NCBI GenBank assembly: GCA_902777325.1
Contig: CACYTH010000007.1
Location: forward strand, 1 to 64,000
From: an uncultured Coriobacteriaceae bacterium
GTDB taxonomy: Bacteria > Actinomycetota > Coriobacteriia > Coriobacteriales > Atopobiaceae
DNA: 64,000 nucleotides
Direction of reading: 5' to 3'
The translations under genes were made by a program, and so were the position numbers. Positions 29,272-38,381 of the stretch are shown in pieces. The notes beneath the pieces were generated by a model. That model did not search any database. It was given only the letters and a program-made list of their open reading frames with translations, and was not told where the DNA came from. Position 1 is the stretch's first letter, and each line of letters begins with the position of its first letter.

Positions 29272-30030
29272 ATGGGCGCAACACCAACCTCGTTCACCGG
29301 ATGGGTGTCGTTCCTCCTCGAGAGCTTTGGCCCCCAGTTTGTCAAAGGCACCATCACCACGCTCGAGCTGGCCTTTGCCGGCACCGTGCTGGGATGTCTG
29401 CTCGGCTTTTTGGTGGGCATCGTACAGAGCATCACGGTGGACAGGCACTCCTCCCCCATCTCCCGCGTTCTTGTCAAGGTACTCAAGGCCATCGTCGCCG
29501 TGTACGTGGAGGTCTTCCGCGGCACGCCCATGATGGTCCAGGCCATGGTCATCTACTACGGCTCGGCACAGGCCTACGGCATTGACCTCAACCCGTTTGT
29601 CTCGGGCGTGCTGGTGCTGTCGCTCAACACCGGCGCCTACATGGCCGAGTCGGTGCGCGGCGCCATCACCGGCATCGACCCCGGGCAGCTCGAGGGCGCC
29701 TATGCCATCGGCTTCACGCACGTGCAGGCCATGACGCGCGTGATCATCCCGCAGGCCTTCCGCAACCTGATCCCGCAGATCGGCAACATGTTCATCTCGT
29801 CGATCAAGGACACCTCGGTGCTCAACGTCATCTCCGTCACCGAGCTGTACTTCATCGGCCGCGGCGTGTCGAGCGCGTACTACCGCTTCTTTGAGACCTT
29901 CTTCATCATCTCGATGATCTACCTGTTCCTGACCTTCGTGACCTCTCGCCTGCTGGCGATCATGGAGCGCCGCCTGGACGGCGCGCGCGACTACGAGCTG
30001 GTCACTGACCCCGAGGCGGAGGTGGCGTAG
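29272..30030 (+). CDS. Amino-acid-type ABC transporter permease
   Basis: The 252-residue HisM/GlnP-type permease has several membrane spans, the first near KGTITTLELAFAGTVLGCLLGFLVG. The EAA loop with conserved Gly (PGQLEGAYAIGFTHVQAMTRVIIPQAFRNLIPQI, about residues 135-170) contacts the ATPase. It starts at ATG 29272 and ends directly before the ATPase gene, with zero spacing. It would form a homodimer with the next gene's ATPase. Confidence 0.92.
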   Translation: MGATPTSFTGWVSFLLESFGPQFVKGTITTLELAFAGTVLGCLLGFLVGIVQSITVDRHSSPISRVLVKVLKAIVAVYVEVFRGTPMMVQAMVIYYGSAQAYGIDLNPFVSGVLVLSLNTGAYMAESVRGAITGIDPGQLEGAYAIGFTHVQAMTRVIIPQAFRNLIPQIGNMFISSIKDTSVLNVISVTELYFIGRGVSSAYYRFFETFFIISMIYLFLTFVTSRLLAIMERRLDGARDYELVTDPEAEVA

Positions 30031-30771
30031 ATGGCAGACGCGATCCTGAGAGTCGAGCATCTGGGCAAGAGCTTTGGCGCCCACGAGGTGCTCCGCGACA
30101 TCGACTTCTCCGTCAACAAGGGCGAGGTCATCAGCATCATCGGGTCCTCGGGCTCGGGCAAGTCCACGCTTTTGCGCTGCATCAACATGCTGGAGGAGCC
30201 CAGCGCCGGCACCATCTACTTTGAGGGCCGGCCCATCTCCTACGCGCCTAAGGACAAGAGCGCCTTCCGCGCGCAGGTGGGCATGGTGTTCCAGAGCTTC
30301 AACCTCTTCAACAACATGACCGTGCTCAAGAACTGCATGGTGGGCGTCGAGGTGGTGCGCAAGGACAGCAAGGAGGAGGCGGAGGCCAGGGCCAAGAAGT
30401 ACCTGCGCCAGGTGGGCATGTACGCCTACCAGAACGCCAAGCCCGCGCAGCTGTCCGGCGGCCAGAAGCAGCGCGTGGCCATCGCGCGCGCCCTGTGCAT
30501 GAAGCCCGACGTCATCCTCTTTGACGAGCCCACCTCCGCGCTTGACCCCGAGATGGTCGGCGAGGTGCTCGAGGTCATCAAGGAGCTGGCCAACGAGGGC
30601 ATGACGATGGTGATCGTGACCCACGAGATGCTCTTTGCGCGCGACATCTCCACGCGCGTGGTCTTTATGGACCAGGGCGTCATCGTGGAGGAGGGACCAC
30701 CCGAGCAGCTGTTCAACCACCCCGAGCACCAGCGCACCGCAGACTTCCTCAGCCGCTACCGCAACGGCTAG
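30031..30771 (+). CDS. Amino-acid-type ABC transporter ATPase
   Basis: The 246-residue GlnQ-type ATPase powers the importer. Walker A is [15 protein letters not shown] (about residues 34-48), the signature is [15 protein letters not shown], Walker B is [15 protein letters not shown], and the switch His is in IVTHEM. Its ATG follows the permease stop directly. Confidence 0.95.
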   Translation: MADAILRVEHLGKSFGAHEVLRDIDFSVNKGEVISIIGSSGSGKSTLLRCINMLEEPSAGTIYFEGRPISYAPKDKSAFRAQVGMVFQSFNLFNNMTVLKNCMVGVEVVRKDSKEEAEARAKKYLRQVGMYAYQNAKPAQLSGGQKQRVAIARALCMKPDVILFDEPTSALDPEMVGEVLEVIKELANEGMTMVIVTHEMLFARDISTRVVFMDQGVIVEEGPPEQLFNHPEHQRTADFLSRYRNG

Positions 30772-30861
30772 GGCCAGGCGCAGAAGCACCGTCAGGCACC
30801 ACGCAAACCGGACCATCCACGGGTGGTCAGTCTCAGCATCTGCAACAACACAGGAGGCACC

Positions 30862-31836
30862 ATGCATATCGACGCACGCGAGGCCGTAACCAGGGCCATC
30901 GCCCAGAAGGGCACCATCGAGCAGGTCTATTGGATCGGATGCGGCGGCTCGCTCATCGACCTCATGCCGGCAGACTACATGCTTAGGGCAGAGTCTGCCT
31001 CCGTAGAGAGCCACGCCCTCACGGCGCGCGAGCTGACCGTGGCCACGCCCAAGCGCCTGGGCGAGCATAGCATGGTGGTGGCACTCAGCCACTCCGGCGG
31101 CACGCCCGAGGTGGTCGAGGCCTGCAGGCTGGCCGCAGAGCGCGGTGCCTACGTGTTTGCCATGACCTCCGAGGCGGGCACGGCCGTGGACGACCCGGCG
31201 TGGGACTGCTACGTATACGACTGGAACGACGACACCCCGCAGCGCGACCTCGACGCCGCGCAGGCGCTGATGGTGTGCGCCGAGCTCATGCGCGCCCAGG
31301 AGGGATACGAGGCATACGATGCCCTCTACCAGGGCATTGACGAGCTGGACGGCGTCATTGCCCACGCGCGCGAGAAGGTGCGCGCGGAGCTCTGCGAGCC
31401 CTTTGCCAAGGCGTGCCAGAAGCACGACTTCTTCTACATCCTTGGCTCCGGGGCCAACTTTGCGCAGACCTACGGCTTTGCCATCTGCTCGCTCATGGAG
31501 ATGCAGTGGCAGCACTGCGCCTACATCCACTCCGCCGAGTACTTCCATGGGCCCTTCGAGTGCACCGAGCCGGGCGTGCTCTACTTCCTGCAGATGAGCA
31601 GCGGCCCCTCGCGCGTGGAGGACGAGCGCGCGCTGGCGTTCCTCAAGACGCACACCGACAGCTACCTGGTGCTTGACGCGCTGGCCTATGGCATGGACCG
31701 CATCGACGAGAGCGTGAGGGCCTACCTCGAGCCCATCATGGTGTACTACATGAACGTTGAGCTGCGTGCGGCGCGCGGGCGCGTGTTTGACCACGACCCG
31801 TCCATCCGCCGCTACATGGGCATCGAGAAGTACTAA
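30862..31836 (+). CDS. frlB: SIS-domain fructosamine-6-phosphate deglycase (FrlB-like)
   Basis: The 324-residue protein has two sugar isomerase (SIS) domains: VYWIGCGGSLIDLMP with VVALSHSGGTPEVVEACRLA in the first, and FFYILGSGANFAQTYGFAICSLMEMQWQ with the HSAEYFHGPFE block in the second. FrlB splits fructoselysine-6-phosphate to glucose-6-phosphate and lysine. Assignment is strengthened by the adjacent FrlD-like kinase. ATG 30862 has CAGGAGG; the frame is open 13 codons upstream. The exact amino acid on the Amadori substrate cannot be read from sequence. Confidence 0.82.
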   Translation: MHIDAREAVTRAIAQKGTIEQVYWIGCGGSLIDLMPADYMLRAESASVESHALTARELTVATPKRLGEHSMVVALSHSGGTPEVVEACRLAAERGAYVFAMTSEAGTAVDDPAWDCYVYDWNDDTPQRDLDAAQALMVCAELMRAQEGYEAYDALYQGIDELDGVIAHAREKVRAELCEPFAKACQKHDFFYILGSGANFAQTYGFAICSLMEMQWQHCAYIHSAEYFHGPFECTEPGVLYFLQMSSGPSRVEDERALAFLKTHTDSYLVLDALAYGMDRIDESVRAYLEPIMVYYMNVELRAARGRVFDHDPSIRRYMGIEKY

Positions 31837-31869
31837 CAGCACAACCGGCACGCGGCGAGAGGGGCTGGC

Positions 31870-32727
31870 ATGGCACGCAAGGTGAGCGTCCTTGGCTTTG
31901 GCGACAACGTGGTGGACATCTACGAGCACACGGGCACCATGTACCCAGGCGGCAACGCGGTCAACTTTGCCGTGGCGGCCAAGCGCTGCGGCGCAGAGCG
32001 CAGTGCCTACATGGGTTACTTTGGCAGCGATGCCGCGGCAGAGCATGTGATCGCCTCCCTTGAGGACGAGGGTGTAGAGCTGGTCAAGTGCAAGCAGCTC
32101 CTGGGCCCCAACGGCGCCGCGCGCGTGACGGTGATAGACGGCGACCGCGTGTTTCTGGGCTCAAACGAGGGTGGCATCCGCGGCGAGACGAGCTACGTGC
32201 TCGATCGCTTTGATCTTGCCTACATCCGGCAGTTTGACGTGGTGCATACGGGCAACTACTGCTTTACCGAGCGCCAGCTGCCCAAGATCCACGATGCGGG
32301 CGTGCCCATCTCCTTCGACTTCTCCGACGACTCCAGCTGGGAGTACTTTGAGCAGATAGCCCCTCTCGTGGACTTCGCCTTTATGTCGTGCAGCGAGCTT
32401 ACCGAGGACGAGACCTGCGAGCAGCTGAGACGCGTACAGGCGCTGGGACCGCGCTACGCAAACGCGACGCGCGGAGCCGAGGGCGCCATCGGGTTTGACG
32501 GTGAGCGTTTCTACCGCCAGGCGCCTGCGCCCGTCGAGCATCTGGTAGACACCATGGCGGCGGGCGACACCTTCCTCACGGGCTTTATCGTGAGCTGGTT
32601 TGACCTTGCCAAGCAGGGTGTGGAGGGACCTGAGCGCGTACAGCAGTCGCTTGAGTTTGCAGCCATTGCAGCGGCCCGTGCCTGCGAGAGCGATGGCTCT
32701 TGGGGGCACGGGGCGCCGGTGGCCTAG
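31870..32727 (+). CDS. frlD: PfkB-family fructoselysine-6-kinase-like (FrlD)
   Basis: The 285-residue ribokinase-fold kinase shows the N-terminal GFGDNVVDIYEHTGTMYPGGNAVNFAV block and the C-terminal PfkB signature DTMAAGDTFLTGF, in which the Asp of AGD is the catalytic base. FrlD phosphorylates fructoselysine at C6, the step before FrlB. It lies 33 bp after frlB and ends the operon. No clear terminator was seen before the convergent gene at 32787. Confidence 0.85.
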   Translation: MARKVSVLGFGDNVVDIYEHTGTMYPGGNAVNFAVAAKRCGAERSAYMGYFGSDAAAEHVIASLEDEGVELVKCKQLLGPNGAARVTVIDGDRVFLGSNEGGIRGETSYVLDRFDLAYIRQFDVVHTGNYCFTERQLPKIHDAGVPISFDFSDDSSWEYFEQIAPLVDFAFMSCSELTEDETCEQLRRVQALGPRYANATRGAEGAIGFDGERFYRQAPAPVEHLVDTMAAGDTFLTGFIVSWFDLAKQGVEGPERVQQSLEFAAIAAARACESDGSWGHGAPVA

Positions 32728-32786
32728 GCTAAGGGCTACTCGTCAGCAGGCAACTCGCTTACCACGCTTTAGCCGCGCGTTTGTGC

Positions 32787-33428
32787 CTAGCGCTCGAAGA
32801 CGATGCAGCCGGCCTGCGTGGGATGGTCGTAGATGAGCTGCTCCGCAGCGGCAGACTTGTGCCTCAGCAGCAAAATCACGATCAGCAGGTCGCCGCCGCC
32901 GGCCAAGGTCATGATGACGCCCACAAACCAAAGCCCAAACGAGCCGATGGCAATGGACACGATGGTGGGGATGATGCCCAGCACCACCATCGGCGCCAGC
33001 GTGCCCACGATATAGCCCGTCTTAGGCAGCGGCGCGGTGCAGACGCAGTAGGGCGTGAGGAACTCCTTCATGAAGCCGAACTCGATGTCGGCCATGCCGT
33101 GCGGCGTAAAGCGGCTCCACGTCAGGCCATGGATCAGCTCGTGCACCACCACCAGGACGAGGACGGCGACAATCGCGATAGGATGCCCGATCGAGCTGAA
33201 GTCGACCTTGTCGACATCGTTGACCAGCATGAACACGACAAACAGCGCGGCGAAGACGGGAATGGAGACCAGAGCCGTGAAGATGTTGGCGCGCACGATG
33301 CCCGTGGTGAGGTCGACCCTACGATAGCCCTGGGCTGCGAGCTCTGCGCTTATCTGGTCGCACCAATCGATGCGGCGCTGCTCCGCCTCCGTGAGCTTGC
33401 GAGACTGCTCCTTCTTTCCAACCGCCAT
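32787..33428 (-). CDS. DUF3267 membrane zincin-like protein
   Basis: The 213-residue integral membrane protein carries a zinc-metalloprotease-type HELIHG motif (His96, Glu97, His100) inside hydrophobic sequence, with helices at about 45-70, 82-100, 130-155 and 158-185. This is the DUF3267 putative zincin family. The substrate is unknown. ATG 33428 has a GGAGG site; an upstream start at 33452 gives a basic extension and is less likely. Confidence 0.8.
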   Translation of the reverse strand: MAVGKKEQSRKLTEAEQRRIDWCDQISAELAAQGYRRVDLTTGIVRANIFTALVSIPVFAALFVVFMLVNDVDKVDFSSIGHPIAIVAVLVLVVVHELIHGLTWSRFTPHGMADIEFGFMKEFLTPYCVCTAPLPKTGYIVGTLAPMVVLGIIPTIVSIAIGSFGLWFVGVIMTLAGGGDLLIVILLLRHKSAAAEQLIYDHPTQAGCIVFER

Positions 33429-33497
33429 GGCGCGCCCCCTCCTGCGAGTCATAGGTTATGCCCGCACATCATAACGCAAACCCACCGAGGGAGCTGT

Positions 33498-33554
33498 CAC
33501 AGGGGGTAACCCCTCTTGGCAGGGCTGCCACAGGGGGTAACCCCTCTTGGCAGG
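33498..33554. repeat. Two tandem 26-bp repeats, each able to form a hairpin
   Basis: The 26-bp unit running from CACAGGGGGTAAC to CTCTTGGCAGG occurs identically at 33498-33523 and 33529-33554, a period of 31 bp. Each copy with its flank folds as CTGCCA...TGGCAG (CTGTCA in the first) around GGGG...CCCC. The second copy abuts the stop of the hypothetical gene at 33555. It may act as a double terminator or a small repeat element. Confidence 0.85.
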
Positions 33555-33998
33555 TTATAGGTCCTTGAGCCAGTCGTGGAACTCGGTCAGCTTGCGGCTC
33601 CGCTCCAGCTCCTCCTCCACCACGGCGGCAACACGCTGCTGGCACTCGCCGGAGAGCTCGCCTGCGGCGGCGTCGTGAACGCCGAGGTTGTAGGCCATCT
33701 GCGCCACGTTTTGCGTGTAGGTGATAAGGCTGATCTCCCTCCTGGGGGCACTGCCGACCGGGCCAAACGCGGCAGCGGAGACCGCCACGACAAAGGACAC
33801 CAGGTCGTCGTCGGTATAGAGGCCCTCGCCCTTGGCCGCGGGCAGCACCAGGAGCTCCGCAAAGAACTTGAGGATGGCCTCCTTCTCGTCGGTGTCAAAC
33901 GTGGGCACGTCGGTCAGGTCGACCGTCTTCTCGCCGTACGTGCCCATCATGCGCTTGATGGCCCTGATCTCGTCGTTGGTAAAGCTACTGAGTTCCAT
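33555..33998 (-). CDS. Hypothetical protein
   Basis: A 147-residue, mostly helical, acidic protein (MELSSFTNDEIRAIKRMM, then FDTDEKEAILKFFAELLVLP). No signal peptide, membrane helix or catalytic motif is seen, and I do not recognise the family. Codon use matches the genome. Its 3' end touches the tandem-repeat hairpins, and about 400 bp of apparently non-coding DNA lies on its 5' side. Confidence 0.6.
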   Translation of the reverse strand: MELSSFTNDEIRAIKRMMGTYGEKTVDLTDVPTFDTDEKEAILKFFAELLVLPAAKGEGLYTDDDLVSFVVAVSAAAFGPVGSAPRREISLITYTQNVAQMAYNLGVHDAAAGELSGECQQRVAAVVEEELERSRKLTEFHDWLKDL

Positions 33999-34399
33999 CG
34001 CATCCTCCGTCCTCTACATGCGGGCGACAACATTACATGACGCCCCCGACATTAATTGGCCGAGACAACCGCGCGCACGCCCCAGCGGCAACGCACAATT
34101 ACTGTCCAGACGCTCCCCTATCTTTGACTCGGCCCGCGTGAGAGAAGCGGAAGATGGCGAGCGAGTACGCCTGGATCGCGGACGTCGGCCTTATGCGCGC
34201 CCGTGCCGGAGACCCCGGCGCGGGCGGGGGCACGGGCCCATGACACGGGGTGTAAAACCTGCGGCCGCAAGCCAGCCCGCACAAGCGCCACCGTCTCCCC
34301 CACCATTTTTCAGCCACAGCCACAACCCCTGCTTCAACCCCTCCCCCAGCGGGTACGATGCACATAAAGGCACGACAGGCCACGGGCATCGGAGAGACC
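33999..34399. other. Gene-free stretch between divergent genes
   Basis: The 401 bp hold upstream sequences for the leftward hypothetical and rightward GTPase genes. A 9-bp inverted repeat GCCCGTGCC (34199-34207) / GGCACGGGC (34229-34237) is the only structure noticed. Short open frames here lack ribosome sites and look random. Confidence 0.5.
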
Positions 34400-35569
34400 A
34401 TGGTGTACGGCAACGTTTTGGTCATCGGCAACTCGGGCGTGGGCAAGTCCACGCTGGTCAACGCGGTCCTCGGCGAGGACAAGGCCGTCGTGGGCGGCGG
34501 CGACGCGGGCGTGACCAAAAGCATCGAGGTCTACGTGAGCAAGGACCCAAAGGTCCCCTTCCGCATCATCGACACCATCGGCTTCGAGCCCTCGCTGGTC
34601 AAGCGCCACAGCGCCATCAAGGCCGTGCGGGACTGGTCCAAGAGGGCCGCCAAGGACGGCGACCCCGACACCGACATCAACGTGATCTGGTTCTGCGTGG
34701 AGGGCACCTCAAAGAAGCTCTTCCCCGAGGCGATCCACGCGCTCTCCAAGGCCACCAAGCTGTGGGAAAGCGTGCCGGTGATTGTGGTCATCACCAAGTC
34801 GTACTCCCAGACCGAGCGCGCGGAAAACATGCGCACGGTGCAAAACGCCTTTGCCAGGCAGAAGAAGTACGCCAAGAACCTCAAGGAGATCATCCCCGTG
34901 GTGGCCGAGGCGTACCCCATCAACGAGACGACCCTCGTGCCGCCCGACGGCATCGACGAGCTCATCGACGCGACCAACCGCCACATGCCCGAGGGCAAGA
35001 CGGCCGCCGAGAAGGACGTGGCCGCCTTCAAGCTCAGGCGCAAGCGCGCGATGGCAAGGGGCCTTGTCGGCAGCTTTACCACCGCGGGGGCCACGGTGGG
35101 CGCCTTCCCCATGCCCGTCGCCGACGCGGTGGTGCTCTCCACGCTCGAGGCGACCGAGGTCAACGCGCTGGCCTCCATCTACGAGATCAAGCGCAACGAG
35201 GCGTCAAAGGAGTTCTTGAGCACCATCATCGAGATGGGAACCGTGAGCGTTGCCGCGCGGGCGGCGATCAGTGCCATCAAGGCCATACCCGGCGTGAACA
35301 TCGCAGCTAGCGTGCTGGACGCGGTGATTGCCGGGTCGTTTGTGGCGGTCATCGGGCAGGGATCGGCCTACGCTTTCGAGCAGGTGTACCTGGGCGAGAG
35401 GTCGCTCGACGACCTGGACTGGCTGCGCAAGCTGATTGAGTCCGAGCTGTCGCGCGGGTTTGTGGGCAAGGCCGCGGGCATCGTCAGGCAGGTCTCCGAG
35501 GGCGAGACGCCCAAGAACGTGAGTGGGCTGATAGCGGAGCTGGTCAAGGCTGCTTTTGTGAGGGAGTGA
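34400..35569 (+). CDS. P-loop GTPase with C-terminal DUF697-like domain
   Basis: The 389-residue protein has G1 LVIGNSGVGKSTLVNAVLG (residues 6-24), a switch II-type G3 IDTIGFEP, and a G4-like VVITKSYSQ where the usual NKxD/TKxD Asp is replaced by Tyr. The C-terminal half has hydrophobic Ala/Gly-rich segments (GSFTTAGATVGAFPMPVADAVVL, SVLDAVIAGSFVAVIG) like DUF697 (YcjF-type) domains and may bind membrane. I chose ATG 34400 with GGAG six bases upstream; ATG 34358 is in frame. Function is unknown; some relatives are stress or defence linked. Confidence 0.75.
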   Translation: MVYGNVLVIGNSGVGKSTLVNAVLGEDKAVVGGGDAGVTKSIEVYVSKDPKVPFRIIDTIGFEPSLVKRHSAIKAVRDWSKRAAKDGDPDTDINVIWFCVEGTSKKLFPEAIHALSKATKLWESVPVIVVITKSYSQTERAENMRTVQNAFARQKKYAKNLKEIIPVVAEAYPINETTLVPPDGIDELIDATNRHMPEGKTAAEKDVAAFKLRRKRAMARGLVGSFTTAGATVGAFPMPVADAVVLSTLEATEVNALASIYEIKRNEASKEFLSTIIEMGTVSVAARAAISAIKAIPGVNIAASVLDAVIAGSFVAVIGQGSAYAFEQVYLGERSLDDLDWLRKLIESELSRGFVGKAAGIVRQVSEGETPKNVSGLIAELVKAAFVRE

Positions 35570-35606
35570 AGGGGGGCCAAAGCCACAAACTGGGCTTACA
35601 ACCATC

Positions 35607-36191
35607 TCACTCGGCTATGGGAAGCTCCTGCAGCCTGCACATACCCGCCCTACCCCATTCGCTGTTCGCGAGTACGCCGAACGCCTTGCGGATGAGCGCA
35701 GCGTGCTCCGGACTCGCGCTGATGGCGAAGTAGTCCCTGACGGAGCTCTTAGGGAAGGTGATGGCTGTGATGTCGCTTGCCTGAGGGACAGCCGCCGCGA
35801 GCTTTTGGCAGATCTCGTCGAAATAGACCTCAGGTTTCTTGCGGCTGCGGTGGTTGTATACCACCACACTCTGGCCCCTGGTTACGTAATCGACAAGCTC
35901 CTCGTAGAACGTGTACTTGGGAGCTTTGGCCGAGCGCTTGCCGACGGACTTCACGAGCAGGCCGTTGTCGGGATCGAGAAAGACGAGGTCGGTCCCCGCA
36001 AGCGCAGCGAGGGCACGGGCATGCCAAGCGGCACGGTCCTCAATAGGTACAACGTCGGAATAGTAAGTCGCTCCAAGAATCAGGCCTGCTTCCTCGAGCG
36101 CGCGAACAGAACGCTCGGCACTGCGCGAGATTGCGAGCAGCGCCTTCGCGAGCTCGGGATTAATTGCGGCCAGCCTCTCGGGTATCAGCAT
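35607..36191 (-). CDS. Hypothetical protein with DPDNG motif
   Basis: The 194-residue frame carries LVFLDPDNGLLVKSVGKRS, VVVYNHRSRKKPEVYFDEI and a C-terminal ITAITFPKSSVRDYFAIS block. It resembles a family of uncharacterised bacterial proteins with a conserved DPDNG, probably a Rossmann-like fold, but looks N-terminally short for it. ATG 36191 overlaps the stop of the preceding gene by 32 bp. It is last in a four-gene overlapping operon led by an XRE regulator. Confidence 0.6.
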   Translation of the reverse strand: MLIPERLAAINPELAKALLAISRSAERSVRALEEAGLILGATYYSDVVPIEDRAAWHARALAALAGTDLVFLDPDNGLLVKSVGKRSAKAPKYTFYEELVDYVTRGQSVVVYNHRSRKKPEVYFDEICQKLAAAVPQASDITAITFPKSSVRDYFAISASPEHAALIRKAFGVLANSEWGRAGMCRLQELPIAE

Positions 36192-36774
36192 TAGTTTCCG
36201 AATGCCGTTTTCCGAAGGGAAGCTTTGGTGTACTGCTTTCTCGCTTCTGCCTCTCCGCCTGCTCGCGAAGGTCTTTGAAAGCGCTCCTGGTGTCACATGG
36301 CAGGTGGTGACTTATTTCGTAAGCATGCCTTTCCCTCGCGTAGGAACAGATGGCCTCAAGATTGTCGTCACTGCTATCCTTGCCGTCCACGTATTTGCCA
36401 AAGACCTTGTAGAAGCGGACATCGTCTTGAGACATCTGCCTTTCGCCTTGTATCGTCCCAATTAGCATGCTTATGTAGTCAACGGCTGCATACTGCATAG
36501 CAAGAGCATCACGTATCTCACCGTCAAGTTTCGCCTTTTTAAACACCTGCCCCAGCTTGAGAGATTGGTATTGGACGATAAGGTTAGCGATTTCGACGTT
36601 CTGCTTTTCGACCGTAGCCTCAAGCCCATCGGCTTTCCGCTCAAGCTTCCTCACACGTTTTTTAAGCTTGTTTACTTCGGGCTGGCGCAGGAACAGACCG
36701 ACAACAATCCCTCCCGCAGCTCCAACAGCACCAGCAACCGCAGCTACCGCTTTATTCTCCATCCATTCCTCCAA
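36160..36774 (-). CDS. Hypothetical membrane-anchored coiled-coil protein
   Basis: The 204-residue protein has one Gly/Ala-rich membrane helix near the N-terminus (VAAVAGAVGAAGGIVVGLFL), then a heptad-rich coiled coil (VNKLKKRVRKLERKADGLEATVEKQNVEI, about residues 34-75). A soluble helical tail rich in Asp and Lys follows. Its start overlaps the upstream gene by 23 bp and its end overlaps the DPDNG gene, so all are translated in series. Function is not recognised. Confidence 0.65.
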   Translation of the reverse strand: MEEWMENKAVAAVAGAVGAAGGIVVGLFLRQPEVNKLKKRVRKLERKADGLEATVEKQNVEIANLIVQYQSLKLGQVFKKAKLDGEIRDALAMQYAAVDYISMLIGTIQGERQMSQDDVRFYKVFGKYVDGKDSSDDNLEAICSYARERHAYEISHHLPCDTRSAFKDLREQAERQKRESSTPKLPFGKRHSETNADTREAGRN

Positions 36775-37795
36775 GTAGCCAGTCTATGTCATCGTGAGGG
36801 ATGAGCGCTGATATACGTTCATAGTCAGCCATCACCTTGTCAGCTCGCTCTATGAGTCGATCGGCCTCTTTGACAACTCGATTCGTATCTCTATTACTCG
36901 CCACAAGCAGAGCTACGGATTCCTTCGCCATCGCAAGTCCCAGAGGATAGTTGATGTACGGAATGCCATTTTGCCTGATGGCTCCAGCGATGGCCTGTGA
37001 GAAAAAGCTCATGGTGTAGGCCAAGGCTCTCACTTGCGCAATCCTAATCTCATCAGTAATGCCTCTGAGCTGAAAGTATGCACTCGTAATTGCAGTGGCT
37101 GCCATTCCGCCAGCGATGTCCTGTGCACGAATAGTCAGCAGGTGCTCGTAAATCGACTCGGCACTGAGCTTGTTTCCGTAGCCCTCTTTTGACAGCTCTT
37201 GTACCAGATCGATCATGTAATTCCATGGTCTACCTTTGTCGTTTGTATAGTCGAAACGCGAAGACCCGGGAAGGGGCAGTCCTTGCTTTGAGCAGGTGTC
37301 GGCAATGAGGTGCCTTACTACCTGTACGATTCCATACAAGCCACGTTGATCGAACATGAGGTAAAACGGGTTGTCATTCACTTCGGCGCCAAAGCTCAGG
37401 GGATCATGACCATAGAAAAGACGATGGAATACTCGCCATGGATCGTCGCCGTCACGCGTGCTGAAGACGTCCATATAGTCACCCTTATGGTGAAGGAGTC
37501 TTCCTAGAACCACTTGAAGGAAGTCGTAGTTGCCCGACTGTTCGCTCGCCGCGTCGTGCACCTCTGCCAACCAACTGCCCAGGTCTTCGCTGGTGCTTAT
37601 GGAAACGCTAGCGAAAGATGAGACCATGCCTACGAGCAAATCCCATCCATCCATATCCGACTCGATGCGGCTAAAGCCGTTCTCGATATCTACAGTTGCA
37701 AGAGCACTCCGTTCTTCGCGAGCGATAGCGTCCTCTACGAGCACGATAGAGTTTTTGTAAGCATCTTCAGCCGAGCTCTCATTCGCTTCGCTCAT
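36752..37795 (-). CDS. Hypothetical protein of the XRE operon
   Basis: About 347 residues, largely helical, with no recognised motif. It has a possible hydrophobic pair of helices (DIAGGMAATAITSAYFQL and ALAYTMSFFSQAIAGAIRQNGIPYINYPLGLAM). GC is lower than in core genes. ATG 37795 overlaps the regulator gene by 17 bp and has a G-rich ribosome site; ATG 37834 is also possible. The overlap on both sides shows coupled translation with its neighbours, implying joint action. Confidence 0.65.
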   Translation of the reverse strand: MSEANESSAEDAYKNSIVLVEDAIAREERSALATVDIENGFSRIESDMDGWDLLVGMVSSFASVSISTSEDLGSWLAEVHDAASEQSGNYDFLQVVLGRLLHHKGDYMDVFSTRDGDDPWRVFHRLFYGHDPLSFGAEVNDNPFYLMFDQRGLYGIVQVVRHLIADTCSKQGLPLPGSSRFDYTNDKGRPWNYMIDLVQELSKEGYGNKLSAESIYEHLLTIRAQDIAGGMAATAITSAYFQLRGITDEIRIAQVRALAYTMSFFSQAIAGAIRQNGIPYINYPLGLAMAKESVALLVASNRDTNRVVKEADRLIERADKVMADYERISALIPHDDIDWLLGGMDGE

Positions 37796-38333
37796 CGCGC
37801 CCCCCGTCTGAACCCTGTTTTCCGCTGCCGCCATTACGCGTCGATTTTCCCATCGTGTTCATTGCCACCGCCACCCCCACCGGAGCTAGCAGCGGACCTC
37901 CTGAGAGCAAGGTCATCATTGCCCCCGCAAGTGCCCCGGCCATCAGGGGCCCTCTTGCCAGGCTGACCAAGGGCACCTTGCCACCATCCTGCGGAACATC
38001 TGTCGTCAACATCGATGTGGCCACACTGAGCGAATCCATCGTTCCTTCGGACTCAACCTCCTCGTCGTCTTCAATCGGGTCATCAACCAATGCAGTAATC
38101 ACCTTCGCGAGCGCCTGGTTCTCACTCGCTGCAATCTCGATGTTGAGCACGTACCTCAGGGCGATGTACTGCGTCTTGGTCAAAGGCGTCTTCCCACGCT
38201 CAAGATTGCTTATAGTCTGACGCGTCACCCCAATCTCATCCGCCAGCTGCTGGGCGCTCCATCCAGCCACCTTACGTATGGTGGCAAGGTTCTCCTGCAT
38301 CCGCCGGATTCTTGCCTCGTCAGATGTGTCCAT
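37779..38333 (-). CDS. XRE-family regulator with C-terminal membrane segment
   Basis: The 184-residue protein has an HTH_3 domain at about residues 12-68 (MQENLATIRKVAGWSAQQLADEIG, VTRQTISNLERGKTPLTKTQYIAL) and an acidic linker. A hydrophobic Gly/Ala-rich stretch (LMAGALAGAMMTLLSGGPLLAPVGVAVAM) looks like a membrane hairpin and precedes a Gly/Ser/Arg tail. A DNA-binding protein tied to the membrane suggests signal-coupled derepression. ATG 38333 has GGGGAGG upstream. It heads the overlapping operon and faces an operator with divergent promoters. Confidence 0.8.
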   Translation of the reverse strand: MDTSDEARIRRMQENLATIRKVAGWSAQQLADEIGVTRQTISNLERGKTPLTKTQYIALRYVLNIEIAASENQALAKVITALVDDPIEDDEEVESEGTMDSLSVATSMLTTDVPQDGGKVPLVSLARGPLMAGALAGAMMTLLSGGPLLAPVGVAVAMNTMGKSTRNGGSGKQGSDGGRDERSE

Positions 38334-38381
38334 GCGCTTCACCTCCCCAGTTGTCGTTCCTGATGTATAGTAGCCCACATA

